DNA of 64,000 nt from Terriglobia bacterium. GTDB taxonomy: Bacteria; Acidobacteriota; Terriglobia; Terriglobales; Acidobacteriaceae. A program made the position numbers and the translations under genes. The DNA lies in contig JAIQGE010000022.1 of NCBI GenBank assembly GCA_020072815.1, positions 1 through 64,000 on the forward strand. The letters are read 5' to 3'. Positions 36,755-45,847 of the stretch are shown here, in pieces; position 1 is the first letter of the stretch; each line of letters begins with the position of its first letter. A model generated the notes under the pieces. It was not told the DNA's origin. It saw nothing but the letters and a program-made list of their open reading frames with translations, and made no database searches.

Positions 36755-38023
36755 TTATCCGGCTTTTTCCATGGCCGGCAGGGAAACGTCGCGGCGGTCC
36801 ACCATTTCCTTGGTGACTTCAAATTCCTTCACGCGTTTCTGGCTGGGCAGGTGGTACATCAGGTCCAGCATCAGCTCTTCCAGGATCATGCGCAGGCCGC
36901 GGGCGCCCACTTTGCGCTGCATGGCTTCGCGGGCGATGGCCGCCAGAGAGCCATCGGAGAAGCGCAGCTTCACGTTCTCAAACTCAAACATGCGCTGGTA
37001 CTGCTTGATGATGGCGTTGCGCGGCCGGGTTAGGATTTCGATGAGCGCGGCTTCGTCCAGGTCGTTGAGGATGCCCACCACCGGCAGGCGTCCGACGAAC
37101 TCCGGTATCAGGCCGAAGCGGACCAGGTCCTGCGGTTCGGCTTTCTGCAGAAGTTCGGTGTCCCGCTTGCTGGCTTCAGTGAATTCCTTTTCCTTCTGCT
37201 CGTTAGTGCGGAAGCCCATGGACTTTTTGCCGATGCGCCGGGCCACGATCTTCTCCAGGCCCACAAACGCGCCGCCGCACAAGAACAGGATGTTGGTGGT
37301 ATCCACCGGCGTGAATTCCTGGTGGGGATGCTTGCGCCCGCCCTGCGGAGGCACGTTGGCGATGGTGCCTTCCAGGATCTTCAGCAGCGCCTGCTGCACG
37401 CCTTCACCGCTTACGTCGCGGGTAATGGAGGGGTTCTCATCCTTGCGGCCGATCTTGTCAATCTCGTCAATGTAGATGATGCCGGTCTGCGCGCGGCCCA
37501 CGTCGCCGTCGGCGGCCTGCAACAACTTGAGCACGATGTTTTCCACGTCCTCGCCCACGTAGCCGGCCTCGGTGAGGGTGGTGGCGTCCACGATGGCGAA
37601 GGGCACATCGAGCATGCGGGCCAAGGTCTGTGCCAGAAGCGTCTTGCCGGTGCCTGTGGGGCCGATCAGCAGAATGTTGGACTTGGTGAGCTCGACTTCG
37701 TTGCCCTTGGTGCGGTTCATGTGGATCCGCTTGTAATGGTTGTAAACGGCAACCGAGAGCTTCTTCTTGGTCTGGTCCTGGCCGATCACGTATTCGTCCA
37801 GGAAGGTCTTCACTTCCTGGGGTTTGGGCAGGTGGTTGGGAGCAGCCGCGGCATGCGATTCGGTGCGGTCATCTTCCAGAATGGAATTGCAGACGGCCAC
37901 GCACTCATCGCAAATGTACGCGCGGGGATAATCGCTGGGGGAAGAAATCAGTTTGGCGACGGCATCCTGCGACTTATGGCAGAACGAGCAACGAAGGGTC
38001 TCTTCCGGCGATCTAGGCTTCAC
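36755..38023 (-). CDS. clpX: ATP-dependent Clp protease ATPase subunit ClpX
   Basis: A 422-residue AAA+ unfoldase that feeds substrates to ClpP. The N-terminal zinc domain has CSFCHKSQ and [10 protein letters not shown]. Walker A is [15 protein letters not shown], Walker [14 protein letters not shown], and the ClpP loop (IGF type) appears as KSMGFRT near 250-270 with GRLPVVG afterwards. The start is a GTG with GAGGAG five bases upstream. It follows clpP by 65 bases. Confidence 0.97.
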   Translation of the reverse strand: MKPRSPEETLRCSFCHKSQDAVAKLISSPSDYPRAYICDECVAVCNSILEDDRTESHAAAAPNHLPKPQEVKTFLDEYVIGQDQTKKKLSVAVYNHYKRIHMNRTKGNEVELTKSNILLIGPTGTGKTLLAQTLARMLDVPFAIVDATTLTEAGYVGEDVENIVLKLLQAADGDVGRAQTGIIYIDEIDKIGRKDENPSITRDVSGEGVQQALLKILEGTIANVPPQGGRKHPHQEFTPVDTTNILFLCGGAFVGLEKIVARRIGKKSMGFRTNEQKEKEFTEASKRDTELLQKAEPQDLVRFGLIPEFVGRLPVVGILNDLDEAALIEILTRPRNAIIKQYQRMFEFENVKLRFSDGSLAAIAREAMQRKVGARGLRMILEELMLDLMYHLPSQKRVKEFEVTKEMVDRRDVSLPAMEKAG

Positions 38024-38088
38024 GACTACTCCTCGATTTAAGGCAGGTTTTGGATTGCTGGCCAGCGGCCTGCCTCAGCTCCGGTACT

Positions 38089-38676
38089 CTATTTATGCTT
38101 GTAAATGATATCGTCAATAATGCCATATTCCTTGCCCTGCTGCGCACTCATTATGAAGTCGCGTTCCACGTCTTTTTCCACCTTTTCCAGCTTCTGACCA
38201 CTGTGTTTCGAGATCAGCTGGTTGGTGATTTCCCGCATCCTCAAGATTTCACGGGCATGTATGTCAATGTCCGTGGCCTGGCCGCTCAAGCCCGACATGA
38301 GGGGCTGGTGGATCAGTATCCGGGACGTAGGTAAGGCGAAACGCTTACCCGCTGCCCCGGCGCAAAGCAACAGCGCCGCCATGCTGGCCGCCTGGCCACA
38401 GCAAATCGTCATCACGTCCGGACGCACAAACTGCATGGTGTCATAAATTGCCATCCCGGCGGTGATCGAGCCTCCAGGAGAATTTATATATAGTTGGATG
38501 TCTTTTTCGGGGTCTTCTGCTTCAAGGAACAATAGCTGGGCGATCACCAGGTTCGCAATGGTGTCATCAATAGGGGTGCCGATGAAGATAATATTGTCAC
38601 GCAACAGGCGGGAATAGATGTCATAAGCGCGCTCTCCGCGGCTTGTCTGCTCAACCACCATGGGTACAAGTGCCAT
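38089..38676 (-). CDS. clpP: ATP-dependent Clp protease proteolytic subunit ClpP
   Basis: A 195-residue serine protease forming the tetradecameric chamber. The catalytic Ser is in [11 protein letters not shown], the His in RILIHQPL and the Asp in [24 protein letters not shown] lies 10 bases ahead of the ATG. It sits 30 bases after tig and before clpX, the common bacterial order. Confidence 0.97.
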   Translation of the reverse strand: MALVPMVVEQTSRGERAYDIYSRLLRDNIIFIGTPIDDTIANLVIAQLLFLEAEDPEKDIQLYINSPGGSITAGMAIYDTMQFVRPDVMTICCGQAASMAALLLCAGAAGKRFALPTSRILIHQPLMSGLSGQATDIDIHAREILRMREITNQLISKHSGQKLEKVEKDVERDFIMSAQQGKEYGIIDDIIYKHK

Positions 38677-38706
38677 TTTGCAAGTTCCTCCGTGACAAAA
38701 ATCTGC

Positions 38707-40107
38707 TTACTCTTCCGGCCGGTAATACAGAAAGTTTAACGCTTTTTCGCCGCGCATGCGGGCGCGTATGCGATCCAGGCCGTTGTCCTGGGACAGTTGC
38801 TTCCGCACTTCTTCCGGGGTTTGGTTGGTCTGCTGGGCCAGGGTCACTATTTCCTGGTCCAGCTCCTGGTCGCTTACCTGGATGTCTTCCGCGTCAGCGA
38901 TCCGGTGCAGCAGAATGCCGGACTTGACCTCTTTGGTGGCGGCGTCACGCTGTGCGGCACGCAGGCGGGGAAAGTCCAGGCGCTTCATGTCTTCCGTGCG
39001 CATGCCCTGGGCGGCCAGGGCGCGCAGTCCGCGCTCCAGGCGCAGATCAATGTGGTGTTCCACCATGGATTGCGGCACGGGAAACGCGTGTTTCTCGATG
39101 AGGGCCTCAATCAGTTTTTCCTTGGCGGCATGCTCCGCCTCATGGAAGAGCTGGTGCTCCATGTTTTCCCGCATGCGCTGCTTCAGTTCGTCCAGGCCCT
39201 GGATCTCCTGGCTGAGTTGCTTGGCGAAGTCGTCATTCAACTCGGGCGTGGTCTTTTTCTTGATGACGTTGAGTTTCACGTGGTAGCTAAAGGTCTTTCC
39301 CGCCAGGCGCGGATCGTGGAATTCTGCGGGGTAAACCACGTCAAAGCTGCGTTCTTCGCCGGCCTTCATGCCGCGAATGTTTTCGGAGAACTCAGGAATG
39401 GTGTTGGCCCCGCCGATTTCCACCAGGACTTCATCCATCTTTACCGGCTTGGCTGCTTCGGCTTCGGGAGCCGCGGTGGATTCATCTTTTGGCGTGGCCT
39501 GGAATGATACCTGGGCAAAGTCGCCGTCGGCAGCCGCGCGCTCTTCGCTGATGGCGTCATAGCTGGCCTGGTTCTCGCGCAGCTTCTGCAGCTCGGCTTC
39601 CACGTCTTCGTCAGTAACTTTCACTTCCGGCTTTTCCACCGGGATGCTTTTGTAGTCGCCGAGTTCAAATTCGGGCATCACGTCAAAACGCGCGGTGAAG
39701 CGCACAGGCTCGCCCGGCTTGGCCTCCAGCTTGGTGATGGCCGGAGCCGAGATGGGTTGCAGGCCGTTGGACATGACGGCCACGCGGAAATACTGCGGAA
39801 CCAGCCGCTCCAGCAGATCTTCCTGGATCTTGTCGGCGAAGCGGTTCTTCACCACGCTGCCCGGGACCTTGCCCTGGCGAAAACCGGGCACACGAGCCTG
39901 TTTGGTGTAGTTCTTCACCAGGCTGTCCCGCTGTTCTTCCACCTCTTCCGCGGGAATCTCCACGGTGATTTCGCGACGGCAGGCGGCATAGATGTCTTCG
40001 GCGGCTTCCTGAGCGCCGCTTTCCGCCGGGCTGGGCGAAGGGGCGTCGGGCGTCGCCTGGGATTCTGGCTCTTCGGCCAGCTTGTTTTCAGGGTTTACGT
40101 TGTCCAA
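38707..40107 (-). CDS. tig: Trigger factor
   Basis: A 466-residue ribosome-bound chaperone and prolyl isomerase. After an acidic, disordered N-terminus (EEPESQATPDAPSPSPAES) comes the ribosome-binding domain with ARVPGFRQGKVP; the usual GFRKGK signature has Gln in place of Lys. The isomerase domain carries an Ala/Glu-rich insert (ATPKDESTAAPEAEAAKP), and the C-terminal helical arms end the protein. The TTG at 40107 is chosen since AAGGA lies seven bases upstream; the frame extends to 40209 but has no better start. It leads the tig-clpP-clpX unit. Confidence 0.95.
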   Translation of the reverse strand: MDNVNPENKLAEEPESQATPDAPSPSPAESGAQEAAEDIYAACRREITVEIPAEEVEEQRDSLVKNYTKQARVPGFRQGKVPGSVVKNRFADKIQEDLLERLVPQYFRVAVMSNGLQPISAPAITKLEAKPGEPVRFTARFDVMPEFELGDYKSIPVEKPEVKVTDEDVEAELQKLRENQASYDAISEERAAADGDFAQVSFQATPKDESTAAPEAEAAKPVKMDEVLVEIGGANTIPEFSENIRGMKAGEERSFDVVYPAEFHDPRLAGKTFSYHVKLNVIKKKTTPELNDDFAKQLSQEIQGLDELKQRMRENMEHQLFHEAEHAAKEKLIEALIEKHAFPVPQSMVEHHIDLRLERGLRALAAQGMRTEDMKRLDFPRLRAAQRDAATKEVKSGILLHRIADAEDIQVSDQELDQEIVTLAQQTNQTPEEVRKQLSQDNGLDRIRARMRGEKALNFLYYRPEE

Positions 40108-40396
40108 GTGTTTTTCCTTCAATCGTCTAGTGGGGGACGGCAAAATCGGGTCTCGACTGCCACAATCTTCCAAACTCCCAGTGTAAGAGAGTTTTCTCCT
40201 GCTGGTCAAACCCGGGCCGGGTTCCGGCCGGTTACCATCGTGTTCAAAAAGCCTCGAAAGTTAGGCATTCTTCAGGTTTTAAGGGCGTCCAGACCTTCGA
40301 AATTGGCCCGGAATTAGCATTTTTTTACTTGCTTTCGCCCCGCTTCCGGGGAATACTTTGTTGTAACAGCAAGACATTATTCAGACGACGGATAAG

Positions 40397-40768
40397 ATGA
40401 GACTCGCAATCCTTTCCATCTCGACGGATAGGGTGTTGACACCCATCCGCAATGCGGTGTTGGCCCACGCCGGCTACGGCGTAATTCCCGCCACCAGCAT
40501 CGAATCAGCCTTGAAGATTCTCCGTGGCCGCCACGTGTGTGCGGTGATTGTGGGCAACTCCATTCCAGCCAGTGAGCGGCGCATGCTCTGCTCGGAAGCG
40601 CAAAGGCGCGGCGTTCCGTCCGTGGTCCTGGACCCCTACGAGCAGGTGGGCGACGACAAATCTGAATTGCACATCAACCCGCTCGAAGGCCCGGAAGTCT
40701 TCCTGGACGCCCTGGCCAGCCTGGTGCAGCGCGACCACCTGGAGTGCGCCGGGGCCGCCCACGCATAA
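40397..40768 (+). CDS. Receiver-like protein, probably degenerate
   Basis: A 123-residue single-domain protein with the outline of a response-regulator receiver: RLAILSISTDRVLTPIRNAVLAHAGYGV then SALKILRGRHVCAVIVGNSIPASERRMLC and PSVVLDPYE. The first acidic pair is replaced by SISTD, and the phospho-acceptor Asp position reads VGNS, so phosphorylation is unlikely. It stands alone with ATG at 40397. Function is unknown. Confidence 0.7.
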   Translation: MRLAILSISTDRVLTPIRNAVLAHAGYGVIPATSIESALKILRGRHVCAVIVGNSIPASERRMLCSEAQRRGVPSVVLDPYEQVGDDKSELHINPLEGPEVFLDALASLVQRDHLECAGAAHA

Positions 40769-40838
40769 GCTGGAGTTCTGCTCAAGAATCAGCCAAAGTA
40801 GCATGGACCGCATTGCGCCCTGGTTTGCGCATGACTTC

Positions 40839-40867
40839 CCGATGACAGCGATCACGTTGCGATCACG
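40839..40867. repeat. 29-base dispersed repeat, copy 2
   Basis: A plus-strand block starting CCGATGACAGCGATCACG that matches the reverse complement of 33966-33994 with one mismatch. The motif CGATCAC repeats several times up to 40880, just before the uracil-DNA glycosylase gene. Confidence 0.75.
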
Positions 40868-40905
40868 CGCGATCACGGCGATTCTTCCGTTGTACACTGG
40901 GCTTG

Positions 40906-41592
40906 ATGTCCCGCACCCTCGCCTTACTCAATCAGGAAATCACTGCGTGCACCAGTTGTCCGCGATTGGTGGAATATTGCCAGAAGATCGGTCGCGAGAA
41001 GCGCCGCGCCTACCGCGAGTGGGACTATTGGGCCAAGCCGGTCCCCGGCTTCGGAGATCCCAAAGCCCGTGTGCTAATTCTTGGTCTTGCGCCGGGTGCG
41101 CACGGGTCCAACCGCACCGGGCGGCCGTTCACCGGTGATGGCTCCGGTCACTTTCTTTATCGCGTGCTGCACAACGCCGGATTCGCTTCCCAACCCACGT
41201 CATTGCAGCGTGACGACGGCATGCAACTCCACGATGCTTACATCACCGCGGCCGTCCACTGCGCGCCGCCGGCCAACAAGCCCAGTCCGGAGGAAATTGC
41301 CAACTGCTCGCGCCATCTTGACCGCGAGATCGCGGCGCTGAAAGACCTCAGGCTGATGGTGGTCCTGGGCAAGATCGCCTTTGATGCCTACTTGAACCAT
41401 CTGAAACGCCACGGCCTGCTCAAGACCAAAGCGGAGTTTGTGTTCGCGCACGGCGCGCACTACTCGATGCCCGATGGCAAGATTCTCCTGTGCGCGTTCC
41501 ACCCGTCACTGCAAAACACCAACACCGGCAAGCTGACGGAGAAGATGCTTCTGGATGTGTTCCGGAAAGCCAGGAAGCTGGTGGAAAGGTAA
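40906..41592 (+). CDS. Uracil-DNA glycosylase, family 5-like (Fe-S type)
   Basis: A 228-residue glycosylase that would remove uracil from DNA. The cluster Cys are in ACTSCPRL and further on HCAPPANKP and NCSRHL. Motif A is GLAPGAHGSNRTGRPFTGDGSG, and motif B AFHPSLQNTNTGKLT. The Gly-Ala-Pro-Gly core and the NTNTG ending are of the family 4/5 type. The ATG at 40906 follows an in-frame TTG at 40903. It is convergent with the metallophosphoesterase gene. Confidence 0.85.
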   Translation: MSRTLALLNQEITACTSCPRLVEYCQKIGREKRRAYREWDYWAKPVPGFGDPKARVLILGLAPGAHGSNRTGRPFTGDGSGHFLYRVLHNAGFASQPTSLQRDDGMQLHDAYITAAVHCAPPANKPSPEEIANCSRHLDREIAALKDLRLMVVLGKIAFDAYLNHLKRHGLLKTKAEFVFAHGAHYSMPDGKILLCAFHPSLQNTNTGKLTEKMLLDVFRKARKLVER

Positions 41593-41614
41593 GCTTTTCT
41601 GCAAGCCCGGCTGT

Positions 41615-43066
41615 TCAGGGTTTCTTGTTCTTTGCGGCTGGCGCTGGCGTTTTCGACTGCGCAGGACCGTTTGCCGGTGCGGGCGCAGCTTCGGCTTTGG
41701 GCTCAGGGCACCTGGTGGTGGTTTCCACTGCGTTGGGGTCAATGTCCTGAGAATTGTGGGCAAAACACCAGTCCACAAAAGTCCGCTGATATCGGCGCCA
41801 AACCGGCGGGGGAACGTCTTCTTCTTTCACTTCCTGGAATTCAAACTTGATCTCGCCATGCTTGTTGACCGTGCCCAGCAGATATCCGTAAACGTTGGTT
41901 CTTGGGCCGATGCTCTTGGATTTATCTTTAGGAAGGGAATAACGGACCGCGCCGGCTGTTCCCACGATCCATCCTTTCAAGTGTTCGGGCTCCGCACGGC
42001 TATTGAAGATTCCTTCCATGTAGTAGTGAGAGTGACTCGCCAGTATGTACACGGGCTTGTTCGGGTATTTCTTTTGAAAATCCAGTAATGCTTTGTACAC
42101 CTGCTCGCCGTCATTGCAGCTGGCTGTCCAGGCCGCATCGTGTTTTTTCGTTACATCGCACATGGCATGGTCGGCGGAAATGCTGCCCGGCAGCGCTTCA
42201 TGCATGCCCACCACCACGCTGCGGACGTTCTCATCGTCAGCGGCAAATTGCAGGATGGCGGTGAGCCAGTCCCTCTGTGTCGTGCCAAAGAGATCGCTCG
42301 CATTGTCCAGGTAAATGAAATCTACTCCACCCTGGATCCAGTGATAGTAATTCCTGGCCTCCTTTACGCACCCCGCTTTGGCTGAGGTTGTTCCCTTGGC
42401 CGCCAGGGCGTCAGCCGCTTTGCAGTCTTCGGTCTGCTGCTTTTCCACCGCCGGCGCCAGCAGCCAATCTTTGAACTGCGTGGTAAACTGGGCGCCCCTG
42501 ATCTCAGGAGGAACTACTTCGTCCTCTTTGGGTCTTTTGCTTTTGGGCGGGACCACCTCATGATTGCCGATTCCCACGTAGAAAGGAGTTGAGCCGAACG
42601 GCGCGATCTGGTTTTCGATGAAATCGGGCCAGGCGCGTTTGACGTAGTTCTCGCAGCCCAGGTACCGCCCGTTCTTAAGCTCGGCGTACGCCATGTCCTC
42701 GTCAACTTTGTAGATGGCGCGCAAATCGCCCAGGTGCCAGTAAAAGGAAGGCTGATACCGTGCCGCGCTGTCGGCCGCGATTGCCGGCATCACCACGTCG
42801 CCACAGTTGCGCGAGTCTCCGGAAGCGATGAAGCGCCACGAGCCTTCTTCGGGCGGAACAAACTTCGCCAACTTCTCCTCATGCCCAGAATCCTTCCCAA
42901 AAGCCCTTTCGATAGACGCCCGATTTAGAAAAACGAGTATGAGCAGGGCCAAGCTGGCCAAAAGGAGAACAACCATGGCCGGCGAGCGCAGGGCCCGTGC
43001 AAATTTGGCTGCAATCGTTGGTTCCTGTTGAGTTGGTTCAACTTTCGCTGGATCGTTTTCGGCCAT
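41615..43066 (-). CDS. Membrane-anchored metallophosphoesterase
   Basis: A 483-residue protein. One membrane segment (SPAMVVLLLASLALLILVFL, about 32-51) anchors a calcineurin-like domain outside. Metal motifs are FIASGDSRNCG, WHLGDLRAIY, VGIGNHEVV and SHSHYYMEG; a VVVGMHEALPGS block lies between. The fold is like purple acid phosphatases. The ATG at 43066 lies 13 bases after the preceding stop and excludes an implausible upstream extension. The end is Pro/Ala rich (APAPANGPAQSK). It is last in a run with a membrane protein and a DHH phosphoesterase. The substrate is unknown. Confidence 0.85.
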   Translation of the reverse strand: MAENDPAKVEPTQQEPTIAAKFARALRSPAMVVLLLASLALLILVFLNRASIERAFGKDSGHEEKLAKFVPPEEGSWRFIASGDSRNCGDVVMPAIAADSAARYQPSFYWHLGDLRAIYKVDEDMAYAELKNGRYLGCENYVKRAWPDFIENQIAPFGSTPFYVGIGNHEVVPPKSKRPKEDEVVPPEIRGAQFTTQFKDWLLAPAVEKQQTEDCKAADALAAKGTTSAKAGCVKEARNYYHWIQGGVDFIYLDNASDLFGTTQRDWLTAILQFAADDENVRSVVVGMHEALPGSISADHAMCDVTKKHDAAWTASCNDGEQVYKALLDFQKKYPNKPVYILASHSHYYMEGIFNSRAEPEHLKGWIVGTAGAVRYSLPKDKSKSIGPRTNVYGYLLGTVNKHGEIKFEFQEVKEEDVPPPVWRRYQRTFVDWCFAHNSQDIDPNAVETTTRCPEPKAEAAPAPANGPAQSKTPAPAAKNKKP

Positions 43067-43079
43067 AATAGTTTTGGTC

Positions 43080-44018
43080 TTACTTCCCCTGGGGCTTTCC
43101 GCCAGGAGAGTTGGTTCCCGCTTGCTCATTTTTAGCGTCCGACAAAAAGTCTCGCCAAACCGTAAGCGAAAAAGTCTCGATAAAGCTCCGGTATGTGCTG
43201 TAAGACCGCAACGATCCCAGAAGCGCCCCGCCTGCGAATAGAAGCAGCGCGGCGGCATGCCGGGAAGTGACTTGGTAGCGCTGGCCGAGTCCGTATCCAA
43301 TGCCCAGGGAGGCCGCAAGCAGCCCCAGCGCGCAAAGCAACTCCAACCTGCGGGTCCACTCGGGAGGCAGTGACAGCGATGTCATATTCAGGAGCGCGGA
43401 CGCATTAATGGCCGCCAGCAGGCCAAGCGTAACGGCGATGACCGCGGCAAATCCCGCCCAGCTTACTTCCATCACTCGGAACGCCCATCCCAGGTAGTAG
43501 GCAACGGCCAGACCCATGGCGGCCGCCATGCCGCGCGCGAGCGCGTACATGGATTCAAACTGCTCGGCATACCCGGCGTCTTTGCCCAGGATAAGAGAAT
43601 GGCGCGCCAGATAAAAGGCGTCACGACGGACCTGATCAAGCGCCTTGCTTTTCGATGGCTTATCTTCTTTCTTGCCTATCGCCACATCAAGAGTGAACTT
43701 CTTCTTGATAAGGTCAGCGATCTCGGTCTTGGCCTCAAACGACATCTTGCCGTTGTCGCTATCCAATAAGCGCTCAGACGGGAAACGGTCCTGCTTGTCC
43801 GCCCCTTTTTCAACCGAGGACGGAAGGACTTTGCCGGCAAACATTTGCAGCATGTGACCGGAGATGTACGCCAGGACCACACCGATGACCGCTGAACTCC
43901 AGTCACCGGCCGGCCAGGCGTTGCTCACCAGCCCAATGGGCAACCAGACCAGCAGCAGAAGCAGGGTCCCTGGCAGCAGGTAACCGTAGATATCGTAAAA
44001 ATTAAACTTATCGAGCAA
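43080..44018 (-). CDS. Membrane protein with DIYGYLLPG start, unknown function
   Basis: A 312-residue protein starting NFYDIYGYLLPGTLLLLLVWLP, a motif recurrent in uncharacterised bacterial membrane proteins. A second helix (SAVIGVVLAYISGHMLQMF) follows, then a soluble stretch (about 65-160) and four more hydrophobic segments. The start is a TTG at 44018 with an in-frame stop just upstream, so the start must be near. It lies 26 bases after the DHH gene stop and 13 before the phosphoesterase start. Confidence 0.75.
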   Translation of the reverse strand: MLDKFNFYDIYGYLLPGTLLLLLVWLPIGLVSNAWPAGDWSSAVIGVVLAYISGHMLQMFAGKVLPSSVEKGADKQDRFPSERLLDSDNGKMSFEAKTEIADLIKKKFTLDVAIGKKEDKPSKSKALDQVRRDAFYLARHSLILGKDAGYAEQFESMYALARGMAAAMGLAVAYYLGWAFRVMEVSWAGFAAVIAVTLGLLAAINASALLNMTSLSLPPEWTRRLELLCALGLLAASLGIGYGLGQRYQVTSRHAAALLLFAGGALLGSLRSYSTYRSFIETFSLTVWRDFLSDAKNEQAGTNSPGGKPQGK

Positions 44019-44044
44019 CCGATCACACTCTCACTTGCGGGTAT

Positions 44045-44986
44045 TCAAGACATCTGGGAAAGCAGAGACTCTACCACATCTGGAACATGCTGCCCTTGGT
44101 TTTTGGGAATCAAGACCGAGCCCACGCGCTGGTGTCCGCCGCCGCCGAATTTTTCAAAGATCCGTCCCAAGGGAATGCTTGGAAACTCTAGCCAGGGGTT
44201 TCGCATGGCTGTGATGGCCGTACCTTCGTCCGAGCGAATCACTCCGATGGAGTAGCGCGCTGTGGGGACAAAATGATAGGCCGCATACCGGTTGATGATT
44301 TCATCCTGGTTCTTCTCGGCCTCAAAGGTCGCAATTCCACCTGGGGCCACCCGCAGGCGCTTCTCAACCTGCTTCAGGCCGGCCAGGGTGCGGCGCAAGA
44401 CTTCGTCATGGCGCAATTTGACTTCAGAAAGCCCGGCCACTTGCCCCAGATCATGCTCACGCAATGCCTTCAGCAGAAACCGGCCGTACTCCGGTCCGTT
44501 TGTCTGCAAGAGACTGCGGTTGATCTGCAGCGCGGGAGCTTCACCCAGAATGGCTTCCTGCACGGAAGCGTAACGGGCGGAATCAATCTTCTCCGCCCAC
44601 TCAACCATCTCCGGGAAGTGCGGCCTTCCGGGCGCGTCTTCTTGAAGATTGCGGTACAACAGAGAAGCGCAGGAACCGGCGAGATCGTCATACAGCAAGA
44701 TGGCGGAACTTCTTCGCTCACAGAAATCCGCTTTTGCTTCTGGGGTCAGAAACGCAGTCTGGTGGTGGTCGGCCCAGAACTCGGCGCTGGGATGGTAGAG
44801 AAAATCTACGACCCCGCAGGGTATCTTCAACCCAGCGGAGAGCCAGGTTTGGCGAACATCGTAGTTAACTGGCTCGAATCCTTCGATCGTCCAGGCCTTC
44901 CGCCGTTCCAGAAAATCCCAGGCCAGAACGCAGGAAACAAGTCCATCAAAGCAGGGAAAATGAAAATAGAGCGTTGCGTTCTTCAT
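44045..44986 (-). CDS. DHH/DHHA1-type phosphoesterase
   Basis: A 313-residue protein. It begins ATLYFHFPCFDGLVSCVLAWDFL, where the first metal Asp lies in CFDG. VDFLYHPSAEFWADHHQT contains the ADHH form of the DHH motif. The end, GRIFEKFGGGGHQRVGSVL, is the DHHA1 substrate site (GGGH). Such enzymes cut short oligoribonucleotides or cyclic dinucleotides. The ATG at 44986 fits the family N-terminus; no strong Shine-Dalgarno is seen. It begins the run with the membrane protein and phosphoesterase. Confidence 0.82.
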   Translation of the reverse strand: MKNATLYFHFPCFDGLVSCVLAWDFLERRKAWTIEGFEPVNYDVRQTWLSAGLKIPCGVVDFLYHPSAEFWADHHQTAFLTPEAKADFCERRSSAILLYDDLAGSCASLLYRNLQEDAPGRPHFPEMVEWAEKIDSARYASVQEAILGEAPALQINRSLLQTNGPEYGRFLLKALREHDLGQVAGLSEVKLRHDEVLRRTLAGLKQVEKRLRVAPGGIATFEAEKNQDEIINRYAAYHFVPTARYSIGVIRSDEGTAITAMRNPWLEFPSIPLGRIFEKFGGGGHQRVGSVLIPKNQGQHVPDVVESLLSQMS

Positions 44987-45092
44987 GAATAGAAATCCGG
45001 CCAAGGGCAGGAACCAGCGAAACTCTTCCGCGCAGTCGATTTTACGGGTCGAAACGCAGCTAACCAAACAATCTTTTCAGCGTGCCCACGAA

Positions 45093-45821
45093 CTAGGTGC
45101 GAATCCGTGACGCCCTGCCGCGCTTCTTGCCAGCAAAGTAAGCACACTCAGAACTCACCGGACATGCTTCGCACTTGGGATTGGTGCGCTTGCACAACTC
45201 CTGGCCATGCCGCTTCAGCAACAGGAAGGCGCGCATGCGGGCGCTGAACTTCTCCGGGACCTCCGCGGCCACGGCCTCTTGCGCTTCACGGTAATTGACC
45301 CCATAGTTTTCGCGCTCCATCCCGCTGCGTACGCGGACCAGCACATGCGGACAGTTGGACGGGACAGCGGCCACCGGTGCAATCTCCGCGAACAGCAGGA
45401 TGCGGTCCGCTCCGGGATCGGCGATGTTGGGGAACTTCTTCAGCGTCTTCCGCACCTGGGCGATTGGACCCACCATTCCTGAGCGCAGATCACCGCCGAA
45501 CTCATCCTTGATTCGCGCGGCGATCTCCTTGAGCCGCATGGCGCGCAGTTCTGGCACCATGCCGCCGGACTTCAGCGCGTGGGCAAGGGAAGCGGGCGCG
45601 GCCGCCAGAATCTGCTCAGGTTCCGTGCCGACTTCTTTATTCAGCGCGTCCCAGCCTTTGGCGCAGGCCGCGTCACTGGCCGGATACCCGCAGTGCCACC
45701 ACACGATGAACAGATAAGGATTAGTCGGACAGCCGGTTTTCTGGCGTCCGTAGTGGGCCTCCAGTTTGTCGAGGAGTTGTGGAACGGCGATTTTTGGAAC
45801 TGCGAGCTTTGCTTTGTTCAT
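45093..45821 (-). CDS. EndoIII-like HhH protein lacking catalytic residues
   Basis: A 242-residue protein with the helix-hairpin-helix glycosylase fold and a C-terminal iron-sulfur site CKRTNPKCEACPVSSEC (C-x6-C-x2-C-x5-C), as in endonuclease III. The hairpin region, normally LPGVGRKTA, reads FPNIADPGADRIL, and the catalytic Asp region reads PSNCPHVLVRV, so neither the Lys nor the Asp of bifunctional enzymes is visible. It may bind DNA without cutting or use another substrate. The ATG at 45821 follows an in-frame TTG at 45830. It lies 106 bases ahead of the DHH gene on the same strand. Confidence 0.75.
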   Translation of the reverse strand: MNKAKLAVPKIAVPQLLDKLEAHYGRQKTGCPTNPYLFIVWWHCGYPASDAACAKGWDALNKEVGTEPEQILAAAPASLAHALKSGGMVPELRAMRLKEIAARIKDEFGGDLRSGMVGPIAQVRKTLKKFPNIADPGADRILLFAEIAPVAAVPSNCPHVLVRVRSGMERENYGVNYREAQEAVAAEVPEKFSARMRAFLLLKRHGQELCKRTNPKCEACPVSSECAYFAGKKRGRASRIRT

Positions 45822-45847
45822 GCTCGGCAAAACTTTGAGCTTGCAAT

